41,362 bases of DNA from Bacillota bacterium (GTDB lineage: Bacteria; Bacillota; UBA4882; UBA8346). The notes under the pieces are model-generated. The model searched no databases. It was given only the letters and a program-made list of their open reading frames with translations, and was not told the origin of the DNA. Positions 7,557-15,960 of the stretch are shown here, piece after piece. Every line of letters begins with the position of its first letter. The first letter of the stretch is position 1. The DNA lies in NCBI GenBank assembly GCA_029553165.1, contig JAKPCT010000280.1:1-41362 (forward strand), read 5' to 3'. Position numbers and translations under genes: made by a program.

Positions 7557-8741
7557 TCAAATCAGGTGTCCCAACTTAGTTTTCTTGGTATTCAAGTAAT
7601 ATTGGTTTGTAGTCCGTGGCGGAATCTTTAATGGTACATGAGCCGCAATCTCCAGTCCATGCCCGCTTAAACCAATGATCTTGCGGGGATTGTTGGTTAA
7701 AAGCCGGATCTTGGACACCCCTAAATCCCTTAAAATCTGCGCTCCCACTCCGTAATCCCGCAAATCAGCACCAAATCCCAATGCTTCATTGGCTTCAACG
7801 GTATCTAATCCTTGATCCTGCAGTTGATAAGCTTTCAGTTTATTGATTAGTCCAATCCCTCTCCCTTCCTGCCGCAAGTACACAATAACCCCGGTTCCGG
7901 CAGCTGTGATCTGTTCCATCGCTGCTGCTAACTGTTCACCACAATCACAACGATAGGAACCAAAGACATCACCAGTAAGACATTCCGAATGGACCCGGAC
8001 CAATGGGTTTTCAACAGTCAGATCACCATAAACCAGCGCAACATGTTCCTGTGCACCATAGATTGTTTTATACCCAATCAATTTAAATGTCCCATACTGG
8101 GTCGGAAGTACGGTCTCCGCTTCCCGTTTCACCAATTTTTCACGCTGGCTACGGTATTTAATCAAGTCAGCAACAGTAATTATCTTTAAGCCATGTTTGG
8201 TTGCAAAAACTTCCAATTCAGCCCGGCGCGCCATCGTCCCGTCATCATTCATAATTTCACAGATCGCCCCTGCCGGCTGTAATCCCGCTAACCTTGCCAA
8301 ATCAACTGCCGCTTCGGTATGGCCGGCTCGGACTAAAACCCCTCCTGGACGTGCAATTAGCGGAAAGATATGGCCCGGACGCAGAAATTCTTCGGCTGTA
8401 GCAGCATCCGAAGCCAGCTTTTGAATTGTTAGTGCTCTTTCAGCAGCAGCGATTCCCGTTGTGGTATCGCGATGATCAACACTAACCGCGAATGCCGTCC
8501 GCATTTTTTCGGTATTGTCCTCTTTAACCATCAACGGTATTGCTAATCGCTCAGCCTGTTCCTTGGCAATGGCAACACATAACAATCCCCGTGCATATTT
8601 GGTAATAAAATTTACCGCTTCCGGTGTAACTTTCTCAGCAGCCATTACCAAATCACCTTCGTTTTCCCGTCCTTCATCATCTACTACAATAATCATCTTA
8701 CCTGCACGAAGATCACTAATCGCTTCATCAATTGCGTTCAA
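7557..8741 (-). CDS. ribBA: Bifunctional DHBP synthase / GTP cyclohydrolase II
   Basis: RibBA starts both branches of riboflavin synthesis. The N-terminal domain converts ribulose 5-phosphate to 3,4-dihydroxy-2-butanone 4-phosphate, and the C-terminal domain opens GTP. Visible: [12 protein letters not shown] with the acidic metal site, RPGHIFPL and HTEAAVDL in the first half. In the second half are [19 protein letters not shown] with the three zinc cysteines, [25 protein letters not shown] and LTNNPRKI. About 394 aa, normal for the fusion. I prefer TTG 8741 (GGGGTGAT just upstream) over a GTG at 8756 that lies inside the ribosome-site tract and abuts the ribE stop. Confidence 0.96.
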   Translation of the reverse strand: MNAIDEAISDLRAGKMIIVVDDEGRENEGDLVMAAEKVTPEAVNFITKYARGLLCVAIAKEQAERLAIPLMVKEDNTEKMRTAFAVSVDHRDTTTGIAAAERALTIQKLASDAATAEEFLRPGHIFPLIARPGGVLVRAGHTEAAVDLARLAGLQPAGAICEIMNDDGTMARRAELEVFATKHGLKIITVADLIKYRSQREKLVKREAETVLPTQYGTFKLIGYKTIYGAQEHVALVYGDLTVENPLVRVHSECLTGDVFGSYRCDCGEQLAAAMEQITAAGTGVIVYLRQEGRGIGLINKLKAYQLQDQGLDTVEANEALGFGADLRDYGVGAQILRDLGVSKIRLLTNNPRKIIGLSGHGLEIAAHVPLKIPPRTTNQYYLNTKKTKLGHLI

Positions 8742-8756
8742 ACTATCACCCCCCAC

Positions 8757-9392
8757 TTAGATAAATCCATGTTTTTGCAGAAACTCAATGCTAATCTTGC
8801 TCGTTGGTCTTGTAACAGCGTTTTCAAACGCTTGCTTGGCCAACATATCCAGTTCGACATTGACCAGATCCCCGGATTTGAAATATTGAAACCGGGTGTT
8901 AAAATATGTGTGCGGAATCAACGAAACCCAAAATTTATTCCCGGCTAATTTCTGAAGCGTCAGGCTGACGCCATCGATCGCAATTGAACCTTTTGGCAGC
9001 AAATACCGGCTTAAGCTTGGCTCAATACTGATCTGAAGCAAGAACGCATTGTGATCTTTCGCAATCGACTCAATCCTTCCAACACCATCAACATGTCCCG
9101 TTACAAAATGCCCTCCCAGTGCATCACCAACCCGTAATGCCGGTTCTAAATTTACCATCTCACCTGGCTTAATTGCCTGCAAATTGGTACTGGCGATCGT
9201 CTTCGGCATCACATCAGTCTCAAACCAGTCCTTACTTTTAGCGCTAACCGTAAGACAAATACCATTTACTGCAATACTGTCACCTAACTGAAACAACTCT
9301 GCATTATTGGTTCCGATTCTCAATTTTGCCTGATTGGAACCAAATTGCTTCTTAATTACTTTCCCTAAAGCCTGAACCAATCCGGTAAACAA
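8757..9392 (-). CDS. ribE: Riboflavin synthase alpha chain
   Basis: This enzyme dismutates two lumazine molecules to riboflavin, acting as a trimer of two-barrel subunits. About 211 aa. TTG 9392 gives the canonical N-terminus MFTGLVQ and lies after a GGGGGTG ribosome site; the frame upstream to 9404 adds four non-family residues. Both lumazine-binding repeats are present: GDSIAVNGICLTV with FETDVMP, and GSIAIDGVSLTL with VSLIPHTYFNT. GHFVTGHVDGVG marks the domain junction. It overlaps the 3' end of ribD by 28 bases, so the two are probably translationally coupled. Confidence 0.95.
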   Translation of the reverse strand: MFTGLVQALGKVIKKQFGSNQAKLRIGTNNAELFQLGDSIAVNGICLTVSAKSKDWFETDVMPKTIASTNLQAIKPGEMVNLEPALRVGDALGGHFVTGHVDGVGRIESIAKDHNAFLLQISIEPSLSRYLLPKGSIAIDGVSLTLQKLAGNKFWVSLIPHTYFNTRFQYFKSGDLVNVELDMLAKQAFENAVTRPTSKISIEFLQKHGFI

Positions 9393-10498
9393 TCCGGTTC
9401 GCACCCCCTTTGATAGGCATGGACTAAAAGATCCCCGTTACTACGCCTGATCCGATCGATAGTCAGGAGTTGTACATTTGACAGGTCTGTAACTCCCCGA
9501 CCGCCTAGGACACCCACTGCCGCATCATTTCCAATCATGAATGGAGCATAAAACAAGTAATATTCATTGATCAGATTTAATTCATAAAATGAAGCAAAGA
9601 TTTCATGCCCGCCTTCAACCAAAACCGATCGCACCCCAAGGTTTCCCAGTTCAGTTAAGGCCAGTAGCGGGTCAACCCGGTCGGCACCTGCTTGCCGAAT
9701 CACCCGCACTCCCTGCCTTGTTAACTCTTCTTCCTGTTTTACAGAAGCTTGATCTGTACAAAAAATGATCAGTCGCTCCGGACTATTCTGAACCAAATTA
9801 CTGTCCGGACTAATCCGCAACTTACTGTCAAACACCACCTTCAATGGCTGATGTTTCCGCCACCGTGGATGGCGGTTCGTTAACTGCGGGTTATCTTTTA
9901 ATACCGTTCCGATGCCAACTAAAACAGCACCGACCCGCGAACGAAGCTGATGGACAAACTGCCGGGAACTATCCCCGGTAATCCATTGCGATTGACCGTT
10001 TGCTAAAGCAATCTTTCCGTCTAGACTCATCCCGGCTTTCATGATTACCCATGGTTTTCCGGTAAGACAATGGTAGAAGAACTCTTTATTTAAAAGTAAA
10101 GCCTGTTCTCGTTCCAAGCCAACTTCCGTCTTTATTCCCATGGCTTCCAAACGCGTCGCGCCACTACCGGTAACTTTGGGATTGGGATCCGCCACTGCAT
10201 ATTTAACTGCAGTTATTCCAGCTGCGATAACCGCTTCAGTGCAGGGTGGGGTTTTTCCATAATGGTTACAGGGTTCCAGCGTAACATACATTGTCGCTCC
10301 ACTGGGGTCAATCTTACAGTTTTTCAGAGCTTCAACCTCTGCGTGTGGCAAACCTGAACCGCGATGCCATCCTTCTCCAATAATCACGCCGTCCTTGACA
10401 ATTACTGCCCCCACCATTGGATTGGGATAAACCATCCCCAATCCCCGTTTTGCTAAGTTGATTGCCCGCTTCATTGCAGCCTGATCTGAAATCGCCAA
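9365..10498 (-). CDS. ribD: Bifunctional riboflavin deaminase-reductase
   Basis: RibD deaminates and then reduces the pyrimidine intermediate in riboflavin synthesis. 377 aa. The N-terminal zinc deaminase shows PNPMVGAVIVKDG, HAEVEAL, and TLEPCNHYGKTPPC with the zinc cysteines. The reductase half shows KAGMSLDGKIAL, SQWITGDSSR, GIGTVLKDNPQLT and VEGGHEIFASF. The start is TTG 10498; its ribosome site GAGGCGG lies inside the terminator stem at 10500-10533, so translation as well as transcription may be switched. The C-terminus carries a short extra tail (YQRGCEPDCLPDWFRL) created by reading into ribE. Confidence 0.95.
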   Translation of the reverse strand: MAISDQAAMKRAINLAKRGLGMVYPNPMVGAVIVKDGVIIGEGWHRGSGLPHAEVEALKNCKIDPSGATMYVTLEPCNHYGKTPPCTEAVIAAGITAVKYAVADPNPKVTGSGATRLEAMGIKTEVGLEREQALLLNKEFFYHCLTGKPWVIMKAGMSLDGKIALANGQSQWITGDSSRQFVHQLRSRVGAVLVGIGTVLKDNPQLTNRHPRWRKHQPLKVVFDSKLRISPDSNLVQNSPERLIIFCTDQASVKQEEELTRQGVRVIRQAGADRVDPLLALTELGNLGVRSVLVEGGHEIFASFYELNLINEYYLFYAPFMIGNDAAVGVLGGRGVTDLSNVQLLTIDRIRRSNGDLLVHAYQRGCEPDCLPDWFRL

Positions 10499-10499
10499 T

Positions 10500-10533
10500 A
10501 AAAAAACCGCCTCTCAAACCTTCAGGAGACGGT
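10500..10533 (-). terminator. Riboswitch-controlled terminator before ribD
   Basis: On the minus strand ACCGTCTC (10533-10526) pairs with GAGGCGGT (10513-10506), with one T-G wobble, and a run of T follows. It sits between the FMN aptamer and the ribD start. The ribD ribosome site is in its 3' arm. This is the expression platform of the riboswitch. Confidence 0.85.
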
Positions 10534-10561
10534 ATTATTGAACAAGGTAAAGATCGACTAT

Positions 10562-10720
10562 CCTTCTCCCATCCAGACTGTACTGTCGGCTTTGGAATCT
10601 CACCAAATCAGCAACCACAATTGCAGTTTTAGTATTGGATACTGCTAATGATGATCGCTCGCGGGCTACGTCACAAAAAGACGATTACCGCCGGTTCGGA
10701 GTTACACCGAATCCTGAAGG
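10562..10720 (-). promoter_or_regulatory. FMN riboswitch (RFN element)
   Basis: The minus strand contains the conserved RFN blocks in order. The closing stem CCTTC (10720-10716) pairs with GAAGG near 10562. Between them are GACCGGCGGTAA-type sequence (here GAACCGGCGGTAAT), AGCCCGCGAGC, GATTTGGTGAGATTCCAAAG, GCCGACAGT and AGTCTGGATGGGAGAAGG. It binds flavin mononucleotide and, when occupied, favours the downstream terminator, repressing ribD-ribE-ribBA-ribH. The variable P3-loop arm is of ordinary length. Confidence 0.97.
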
Positions 10721-10758
10721 CTTTTATTATTTAATTGATATTTATTTGCTACTTATAA

Positions 10759-10787
10759 AGTATATTCCTTATTGACATAAATTACAA
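10759..10787 (-). promoter_or_regulatory. Probable promoter of the riboflavin operon
   Basis: On the minus strand, TTGTAA (10787-10782), a 17-base spacer and TATACT (10764-10759). The predicted start near 10752 lies about 30 bases before the aptamer. Confidence 0.5.
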
Positions 10788-10820
10788 CTTCTTTATTGCA
10801 TTTTAATTTAAAAATACCAA

Positions 10821-11846
10821 TTACATTTCATTCAACGCATTCTTTCGTTCTTCAACCATTGATTTAAATTGGGTATGATCTTCATTCCATTGTTTCATCA
10901 ATGTTTCTTCATAACCAACAATAATCCACGGGTATTTTCCCCTAATAAACTTCGATACCTCATCAACCTTCTGTTCCGTAAAAAAGCTAAGGGTGAATAC
11001 TATTCCTGAATCAATACATACTTTTAACTGGTTTTCATTTCGACTTCCCCGAATCAAATGTTTGTAAATCCAAACTATTTGGTTGATCGGGATAATTGTT
11101 AAACTCATAATACCCGGCTTAATAATCCACGAATCGGTTATTGTAATATCAGATGTCTGATAAGCTACTGATTCATTTAATTCCCGATCAATACTGTTTT
11201 TAACCTGATCAACATCGCCAAATTGAGCTAAATATTCATAATATAATCTCTTTGAAGGATTAACCAGCGAAATAAACTGACGGAAGAAAAATAATGCAGT
11301 TAATAAATACAACAGGATAACTATCGTGATCACAATAAAACGTAATGTCAAATTATCACAAACAAGCATATTAGGATAGAGCTCTGCTTTCAAGGTTTCC
11401 AAATCAACATCTGATTTGGTTGCTAATTGTTTTAGTGCTTTCTTTGCTTCGTACTCCAAGGTTTGAATTTCACCTTGCAACTTCCAAGTATCTTTGTTCA
11501 GATTTTTCCGAAAAAAATCCAATGGGGCGGTGAACACTAGATTTTTCCCTTGGAAAGGTACCACAGCATAGATTGCTTGTAATTCGCCCCGATAGGATAC
11601 TTTTTCACCAATTTTTAAAATATCATTTTTGGAAACCGAAATATAAACCATATGCTTTAACGGCTTTAATTTGGCATCATTCAACGGATCGCTGACTGTT
11701 AATTTCTTTGCCGGACTATAAGTCACAATAATTTTTGGCAACAGATAATACATCCCAACAGAAAAACTGAAGAAGAGTATTGCCGCTACTATTAATCTGA
11801 GTATGATATTTTTCTTCACTTGACGGTCGATAAAATTCTCCACCAT
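10821..11846 (-). CDS. Two-helix membrane protein of unknown function
   Basis: 341 aa, ATG 11846 with GGAGGAG 6 bases upstream; that site lies within the 3' end of the preceding small ORF. Layout: a short cytosolic N-terminus, a membrane helix at about residues 15-35, a roughly 125-residue outside region, a second helix at about 165-190, and a cytosolic C-terminal domain. The C-terminal part (DITITDSWIIKPG, IPINQIVWIYKH, then SFFTEQKVDEVSKFIRGKYPW) has the pattern of a PH-like domain. No catalytic motif is visible. It is the last gene of a compact group beginning at 12392. Function unknown. Confidence 0.75.
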   Translation of the reverse strand: MVENFIDRQVKKNIILRLIVAAILFFSFSVGMYYLLPKIIVTYSPAKKLTVSDPLNDAKLKPLKHMVYISVSKNDILKIGEKVSYRGELQAIYAVVPFQGKNLVFTAPLDFFRKNLNKDTWKLQGEIQTLEYEAKKALKQLATKSDVDLETLKAELYPNMLVCDNLTLRFIVITIVILLYLLTALFFFRQFISLVNPSKRLYYEYLAQFGDVDQVKNSIDRELNESVAYQTSDITITDSWIIKPGIMSLTIIPINQIVWIYKHLIRGSRNENQLKVCIDSGIVFTLSFFTEQKVDEVSKFIRGKYPWIIVGYEETLMKQWNEDHTQFKSMVEERKNALNEM

Positions 11847-11849
11847 TTG

Positions 11850-11957
11850 TTACTCCTCCAACGAATGCTGTTTTTGTTGTTTTTGTTGTTTATCTTTATA
11901 AAATTGAAATCCAATCGCTCCGGACATTCCTGCATAAAATGTCAGATTTGCAATCAT
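11850..11957 (-). CDS. 35-aa small ORF in the membrane gene group
   Basis: ATG 11957 overlaps the stop of the preceding ORF in an ATGA arrangement, which is typical of translational coupling. The peptide MIANLTFYAGMSGAIGFQFY is followed by a lysine/glutamine run and HSLEE. The ribosome site of the next gene (10821-11846) sits in its last codons. The N-terminal half is hydrophobic and could be a single membrane helix with a basic tail. It may be a genuine small protein or the end of a decayed gene. Confidence 0.4.
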   Translation of the reverse strand: MIANLTFYAGMSGAIGFQFYKDKQQKQQKQHSLEE

Positions 11958-12121
11958 TTCAAACTAAAACCTTTATGTTCGGTAACTACCGAAGAACGCG
12001 TAGACTTGATCAAAATACCTACTTTTGATAGGTGAACCAAATATCCCCAAACTCCGGAATAACCGGTTTCCTCTTTTAATAATCGATCTGTTAATTGTTG
12101 CGGATCTACGTTTGGATTCAT
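11954..12121 (-). CDS. Small hypothetical protein
   Basis: 55 codons from ATG 12121; a GTG at 12139 is an alternative. It reads MNPNVDPQQLTDRLLKEETG, then GVWGYLVHLSKVGILIKSTR and ends FSLK. The upstream GAGAGTGGT is very close to the ATG, so the start is uncertain. It overlaps the stop of the ORF at 12129 (via the GTG start) and the start of the ORF at 11957. The three may be the remains of one frameshifted gene. No family recognised. Confidence 0.35.
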   Translation of the reverse strand: MNPNVDPQQLTDRLLKEETGYSGVWGYLVHLSKVGILIKSTRSSVVTEHKGFSLK

Positions 12122-12128
12122 ACCACTC

Positions 12129-12392
12129 TCAATATACACTTGTTTTACAAACGTATTTTATGTGCCCTGCACATGTATGCAAAAGACTGCAACACCGGCT
12201 AAAACACAAATAATAGTTCCTAGATGCGAGACAACATAATACTCCCGTCAAAATACCGGCGCCAACAGCAACAATGTTGCTAAAACCGGACGGCATAATG
12301 TAACTGATGATACTTCCGACTAATAAAGCTATAACCGGAATTACAATTAACAGGCCAATAATCTTTAATAAATTTTGCACAGATTGATTCAA
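12129..12392 (-). CDS. Small membrane protein, possibly with a disturbed C-terminus
   Basis: About 87 aa from TTG 12392 (AGAGGAG 9 bases upstream). Two hydrophobic segments are present (LLKIIGLLIVIPVIALLVG and FSNIVAVGAGILTGVLCC). The tail is unusually cysteine-rich (NYYLCFSRCCSLLHTCAGH), unlike the first half, which suggests the frame is shifted after about residue 55. The frame continuing upstream to 12467 would run over the promoter and is not used. Function unknown. Confidence 0.4.
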   Translation of the reverse strand: MNQSVQNLLKIIGLLIVIPVIALLVGSIISYIMPSGFSNIVAVGAGILTGVLCCLASRNYYLCFSRCCSLLHTCAGHIKYVCKTSVY

Positions 12393-12438
12393 ACCGAACA
12401 GCTCCTCTTTATTGCAAATATAAGTTATTGTCAAATTA

Positions 12439-12467
12439 ATAATATTAAAATATGATGCTCCAGTCAA
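12439..12467 (-). promoter_or_regulatory. Promoter of the small membrane gene group
   Basis: Minus strand TTGACT (12467-12462), a 17-base spacer, TATTAT (12444-12439). The predicted start is near 12432, about 40 bases before the TTG at 12392. Confidence 0.55.
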
Positions 12468-12544
12468 TAGGTTAGAGAAAAATTAATAAAAAAAAAAGGA
12501 ATCACATGAAACCCAGTCTAATCAATCCATTTGTAACAATTCGT

Positions 12545-12913
12545 TTAATGATACATGTCCAGAATGATGTAATTATTCAAATCGCAGTTACTTTTAATGT
12601 TTTTGCATTTTCTTGCAACATAACAATAACCGCCAGGATAATCGTTAATGCTAAAACCATCACAGCATTCCTCTGTTTCAACAAGTCTTACTTTGACTTC
12701 CTTCTCCCAAAAATCATAAATATCTCTTCCCTCTATCAAGCTTATTCCCAGATGGGTATCCACAATAAAAACAGTTGACCGAGAATCTAATAATGCTTTG
12801 ATTTCGTTACTTCCAATAACATCTATTTCCTCTAATTCTAATGTTATGTTTGAATTATCTTTCTTCTTTTTTAGATAATATATTGTTCTTCCATTGACAT
12901 CTTCTTTTTTCAT
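12545..12913 (-). CDS. Hypothetical protein downstream of purE
   Basis: About 122 aa from ATG 12913, which has GGAGG 5 bases upstream. The longer frame from 12967 runs through the purE terminator and is rejected. The protein is hydrophilic: MKKEDVNGRTIYYLKKKKDN, a central VFIVDTHLGISLIEGRDIYDFW, and a cysteine-rich C-terminal third (EECCDG, GGYCYVARKCKN, NCDLNNY). No family recognised. The regular cysteines could bind metal, but no known spacing is matched. Confidence 0.6.
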   Translation of the reverse strand: MKKEDVNGRTIYYLKKKKDNSNITLELEEIDVIGSNEIKALLDSRSTVFIVDTHLGISLIEGRDIYDFWEKEVKVRLVETEECCDGFSINDYPGGYCYVARKCKNIKSNCDLNNYIILDMYH

Positions 12914-12923
12914 CTCTACCTCC

Positions 12924-12957
12924 GAAAAACAAAAACTGGGATCATCATAAATCCCAG
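12924..12957 (-). terminator. Intrinsic terminator of purK-purE
   Basis: CTGGGAT (12936-12942) and ATCCCAG (12951-12957) form a perfect 7-bp stem with an 8-base loop. On the minus strand a T-rich tail (TTTTTGTTTTT) follows, just after the purE stop. Confidence 0.85.
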
Positions 12958-12967
12958 CATAATCCAA

Positions 12968-13399
12968 TTAATCCTTCTTGAACAATTTTAGAATTCGCGC
13001 CGCAATAAGTCCGGCCGAGTAAGCGCCGTTAATTGCTACCGTCGCCACCGGAACGCCTTCATCCATCTGGACAATTGACAAGAACGAATCAACCCCGCGC
13101 ATCGCTGCCGATCGCACCGGTACACCAATTACAGGCAGTGGTGTCAGCGAAGCTACCATTCCCGGAAGGTGCGCGGCTCCTCCTGCTCCGGCGATGATCA
13201 CCTTAATTCCTCTGTCAACCGCCGTAGTTGCATAGTCACGGACACGCTCCGGAGTCCGATGCGCTGAGGTGATCGCTACTTCATAGCCGATCCCGTTCTC
13301 CTCAAGTGCCCGCGCTGCCTCACTCATCACCGTAAGGTCGGAGTCACTCCCCATCACAATTCCCACTTCAACTTTTGGACTAGAGTTATCGTTCAACAA
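12968..13399 (-). CDS. purE: N5-carboxyaminoimidazole ribonucleotide mutase
   Basis: Class I PurE moves the carboxyl group of N5-CAIR to give CAIR in purine synthesis; it takes the product of PurK. About 143 aa, normal length. Motifs: [20 protein letters not shown] with the catalytic His, [14 protein letters not shown], and [19 protein letters not shown]. The start is most likely TTG 13399 or 13396 behind AGAGGTG; the GTG at 13405 is part of that ribosome site. It begins about 10 bases after the purK stop, so the pair is co-translated. Confidence 0.96.
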   Translation of the reverse strand: MLNDNSSPKVEVGIVMGSDSDLTVMSEAARALEENGIGYEVAITSAHRTPERVRDYATTAVDRGIKVIIAGAGGAAHLPGMVASLTPLPVIGVPVRSAAMRGVDSFLSIVQMDEGVPVATVAINGAYSAGLIAARILKLFKKD

Positions 13400-13409
13400 G
13401 TACACCTCT

Positions 13410-14579
13410 TCATTTAGCTTTAATTTTTATTTTACGAATTGCCCGCAAGGCTTTTGCTTCAGCCAAATCGGTATCTTCCGCTAAAACAGTAATATGGCCA
13501 AGCTTTTTGCGTTTATCGGTGTTCTTTTTATTATACAAGTGGACAAAAACGTCTTCTTCAAGCATTGCCTCTTCGAGACCAGCTACTTCATAGGTACCCT
13601 GAACCTTACCATCACCCAGAATATTAACCATTGCACATGGGGTGATCAACTCCGTTGATCCTAAAGGCAATCCTGCTAAAACCCTAATTAATTGCTCATA
13701 CTGGGAAGTTTTACAGGCCTCAATTGTATAATGCCCTGAATTGTGAGGACGTGGAGCGATCTCATTGATATAGATCTGATCATCTTGAGTTAAAAACATC
13801 TCAATACAGTATAAACCATAATCATTTAATGTTTCGAGAACTCCTTGAGCAACCTCTTTAGCCTTCATGGCAACTGTTTCACTGATCCGTGCAGGTACTC
13901 TGGTTAAGTATAAGATTCCATCCTGATGTTGATTCTCGGCTACTGGGTAAAACCTAGTAACTCCATTTTTACCGCGGGCAGCTAAGATCGAAATCTCCAT
14001 CTTAAAATCAATATGCGCTTCAGCCATCAGGTGCAGACCTTTGAAAGCCTGAAACGCTTCTTCAACATCAGCCTGATCTTTTAAAAACCAATATCCTTTT
14101 CCATCATAGCCACCAGAACAGGTTTTTAAAACCAACCGTCCTTTATTCTTCAGTAAATTAAGCACATCTTCCTTACTGTTAACCGGCCAAAAATCCGGAA
14201 CCGGTAATCCTGCTTCTTTTAAAAGCGTCTTTTGGATAAATTTATCTTTAATTTTTTGGAGTGTACTTCCTGAAGGACAGACAACCAGACCTTCTTCCTC
14301 CAACTCACACAGAATATCAGCATCAATCTGTTCAAATTCGTAGGTCAAAATATCAGTATTAGCTGCTAACTCCCGTACTGCTGCAGCATCTGAAAATTGA
14401 GCGACAATCTGATGATCGGACACCTGCCCCGCAGGACTGTTGGGAGCTGGATCTAAAATCCAAATCTCGTAACCCATCCGTTTCGCAACCATTGCCAACA
14501 TCCGACCCAGTTGACCACCACCGACAACTCCAATCCTGGCAGGTGGATTTAATACTTTTAACTCTCTTGGTGCCAACAT
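13410..14579 (-). CDS. purK: N5-carboxyaminoimidazole ribonucleotide synthase
   Basis: PurK is an ATP-grasp enzyme that carboxylates AIR with bicarbonate. About 389 aa from ATG 14579 (TAGGAG 5 bases upstream). Motifs: [12 protein letters not shown], the YEFEQID region, [19 protein letters not shown], the ATP-grasp loop [25 protein letters not shown], and [18 protein letters not shown]. The C-terminal barrel ends in [10 protein letters not shown]. Purine genes beyond purEK are not in the window. I found no purine riboswitch in the leader. Confidence 0.96.
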   Translation of the reverse strand: MLAPRELKVLNPPARIGVVGGGQLGRMLAMVAKRMGYEIWILDPAPNSPAGQVSDHQIVAQFSDAAAVRELAANTDILTYEFEQIDADILCELEEEGLVVCPSGSTLQKIKDKFIQKTLLKEAGLPVPDFWPVNSKEDVLNLLKNKGRLVLKTCSGGYDGKGYWFLKDQADVEEAFQAFKGLHLMAEAHIDFKMEISILAARGKNGVTRFYPVAENQHQDGILYLTRVPARISETVAMKAKEVAQGVLETLNDYGLYCIEMFLTQDDQIYINEIAPRPHNSGHYTIEACKTSQYEQLIRVLAGLPLGSTELITPCAMVNILGDGKVQGTYEVAGLEEAMLEEDVFVHLYNKKNTDKRKKLGHITVLAEDTDLAEAKALRAIRKIKIKAK

Positions 14580-14622
14580 CTTCACTCCTACACTCTAGTA
14601 CCGTTATAGACTCGACATTGCT

Positions 14623-14651
14623 AAAATAACATAGCGGTATTTGAATGTCAA
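14623..14651 (-). promoter_or_regulatory. Promoter of purK-purE
   Basis: Minus strand TTGACA (14651-14646), a 17-base spacer, TATTTT (14628-14623). The start is predicted near 14616, giving a leader of about 37 nt. Confidence 0.6.
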
Positions 14652-14972
14652 TAAACAAATACCTACAAATACATTAACTACTGGCACTCCCGTAGCGTTT
14701 CAAACCATGCTCCCAAACAGTATGACATAACCATTAGGAAATTATCGACAATTACAATTGAAAACCAGGACCAGGCAATTGCCATGACGAAGAATGAAGG
14801 ACTTTAAAACAAATTGCCTATTTGGTATATTTTGGACATACTTATAAATATAACAATTCTTTATTATAATTGTAATTATATTGCAAGGATATGAGGCGAT
14901 GTTTGCAGCCTTCCCCGTGCCTTATGCCTTACAATAAAAGGAGTTTTCTAATAACAAAAGGAGTTGGTTGAG
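14652..14972. other. Intergenic region, no gene seen
   Basis: About 320 bases between the divergent purK promoter and the Hint lipoprotein gene. It holds a 10-bp perfect palindrome GGCAATTGCC (14774-14783), AT-rich sequence with a loose -10-like TATAAA near 14840, and two successive AAAGGAG tracts, at about 14938 and 14958. Only the second is positioned for the lipoprotein start. No ORF of note. Confidence 0.5.
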
Positions 14973-15758
14973 ATGAAAAAGTTGACTTGCGCTGTCCTTA
15001 TTTTAATTCTGACGTTGCTCCTAGCCTTCACCGGCTGCGGCGGGGGAAATAGCAAAGGCAAAGGCAATGACAATGGCGGAGGCGAAGAAACACCAAAAAC
15101 ACCAGAAACACCAGTTTACACCGTGACTTATGATGGCAATGGTAACACTAGTGGAACCGTGCCGGTGGATTCCAACACATACAAGACCGGAGATACCGTG
15201 ACTGTTCTTGACGCTACGGAAGATCTAAAGAATGACTGGAAGTCTTTTTATTTGTGGAACACACAACCAGACGGGAGTGGGACCGACTACTGGCCGGGGT
15301 CGACTTTTACTATGGGGACCAGTAATGTGATCCTTTATGCGCGGTTTTCTTGTTTCGCTGCGGGGACTTTGGTGAGTACGCCGCGGGGATTTGTCAAAAT
15401 TGAAGATTTAGTGATCAATGATACGGTTTATAGTTATGATTTGGAACAAAAAACAATTGTTGAGGCCAAAGTAACTAAAACATTTATGTATACCGTAGAT
15501 CAAATATATACTGTTAAAGTTGACAGTGATACCATTAAGGTGACCGGAGAACATCCTTTTTATGTAATTGGTAAGGGTTGGGTAACGGTTAAGGACCTGC
15601 AAAGCGGCGATCGGTTATTGAAAAAGAATGGTCAATTCTCCACAATCGATACAATCACTCTTGATACTGAACCTGTAAAAGTTTACAATATCAGCGTTGA
15701 TCAAATGCAAAATTATTTCGTAACACCAGGAGAGTATTTGGTCCATAATAAAGCATAA
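14973..15758 (+). CDS. Lipoprotein with B-repeat-like domain and C-terminal Hint domain
   Basis: 261 aa from ATG 14973 (AAAGGAG 9 bases upstream). A lipoprotein signal ends at Cys22 (LAFTGC). A Gly/Lys and Thr/Pro linker follows. Next is a domain at about 48-125 (VTYDGNGNTSGTVP, FYLWNTQPDGSGTDYWPGST, VILYARF) like the Listeria-Bacteroides/InlB B repeat. The last 135 residues are a Hint (intein/hedgehog-type) module. It opens with CFAAGTLVSTPRG at Cys127, carries the B-block TGEHPF (His194), and ends VYNISVDQMQNYFV and LVHNKA. It stops two residues after the HN, so there is no C-extein and no Cys/Ser/Thr at +1. Such a module could form a thioester at Cys127 and release or transfer the lipid-anchored part; this is inference. 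A strong terminator follows. Confidence 0.85.
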   Translation: MKKLTCAVLILILTLLLAFTGCGGGNSKGKGNDNGGGEETPKTPETPVYTVTYDGNGNTSGTVPVDSNTYKTGDTVTVLDATEDLKNDWKSFYLWNTQPDGSGTDYWPGSTFTMGTSNVILYARFSCFAAGTLVSTPRGFVKIEDLVINDTVYSYDLEQKTIVEAKVTKTFMYTVDQIYTVKVDSDTIKVTGEHPFYVIGKGWVTVKDLQSGDRLLKKNGQFSTIDTITLDTEPVKVYNISVDQMQNYFVTPGEYLVHNKA

Positions 15759-15789
15759 TAACTTCGATGTTTTTACCGACCTTTTAGTC

Positions 15790-15830
15790 AAAAAGTACAT
15801 GAGTCCTTCACTGGACCATGTACTTTTTTT
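15790..15830 (+). terminator. Intrinsic terminator after the Hint lipoprotein
   Basis: A 12-bp stem, AAAAAGTACATG (15790-15801) with its complement (15817-15828), has an inner GTCC/GGAC pairing in the loop and a T run after it. Confidence 0.85.
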
Positions 15831-15853
15831 ACTGATGACTACAATAAACCACA

Positions 15854-15879
15854 TTTGCCCATTATAATTAGTAGGCAAA
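15854..15879 (+). promoter_or_regulatory. Possible operator/promoter element before the xylanase genes
   Basis: TTTGCC (15854-15859) and GGCAAA (15874-15879) form a 6-bp inverted repeat centred on a TATAAT (15863-15868). A repressor could sit over the -10 box. There is no good -35 hexamer, so the call is weak. No catabolite-control cre site was recognised. Confidence 0.25.
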
Positions 15880-15960
15880 CCGTTAAAAGCTTAATAGGAT
15901 TTTTCCAGTTCAATGTTGAATATATAGATTGTATTTTACCTTTTCCGAAGGGAGTTTAGC

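Noticed and set aside
14973..15758. Hint domain as a true splicing intein
   Set aside because: There is no C-extein and no Cys/Ser/Thr after the terminal HN, so protein splicing is not possible; only cleavage or transfer chemistry is.
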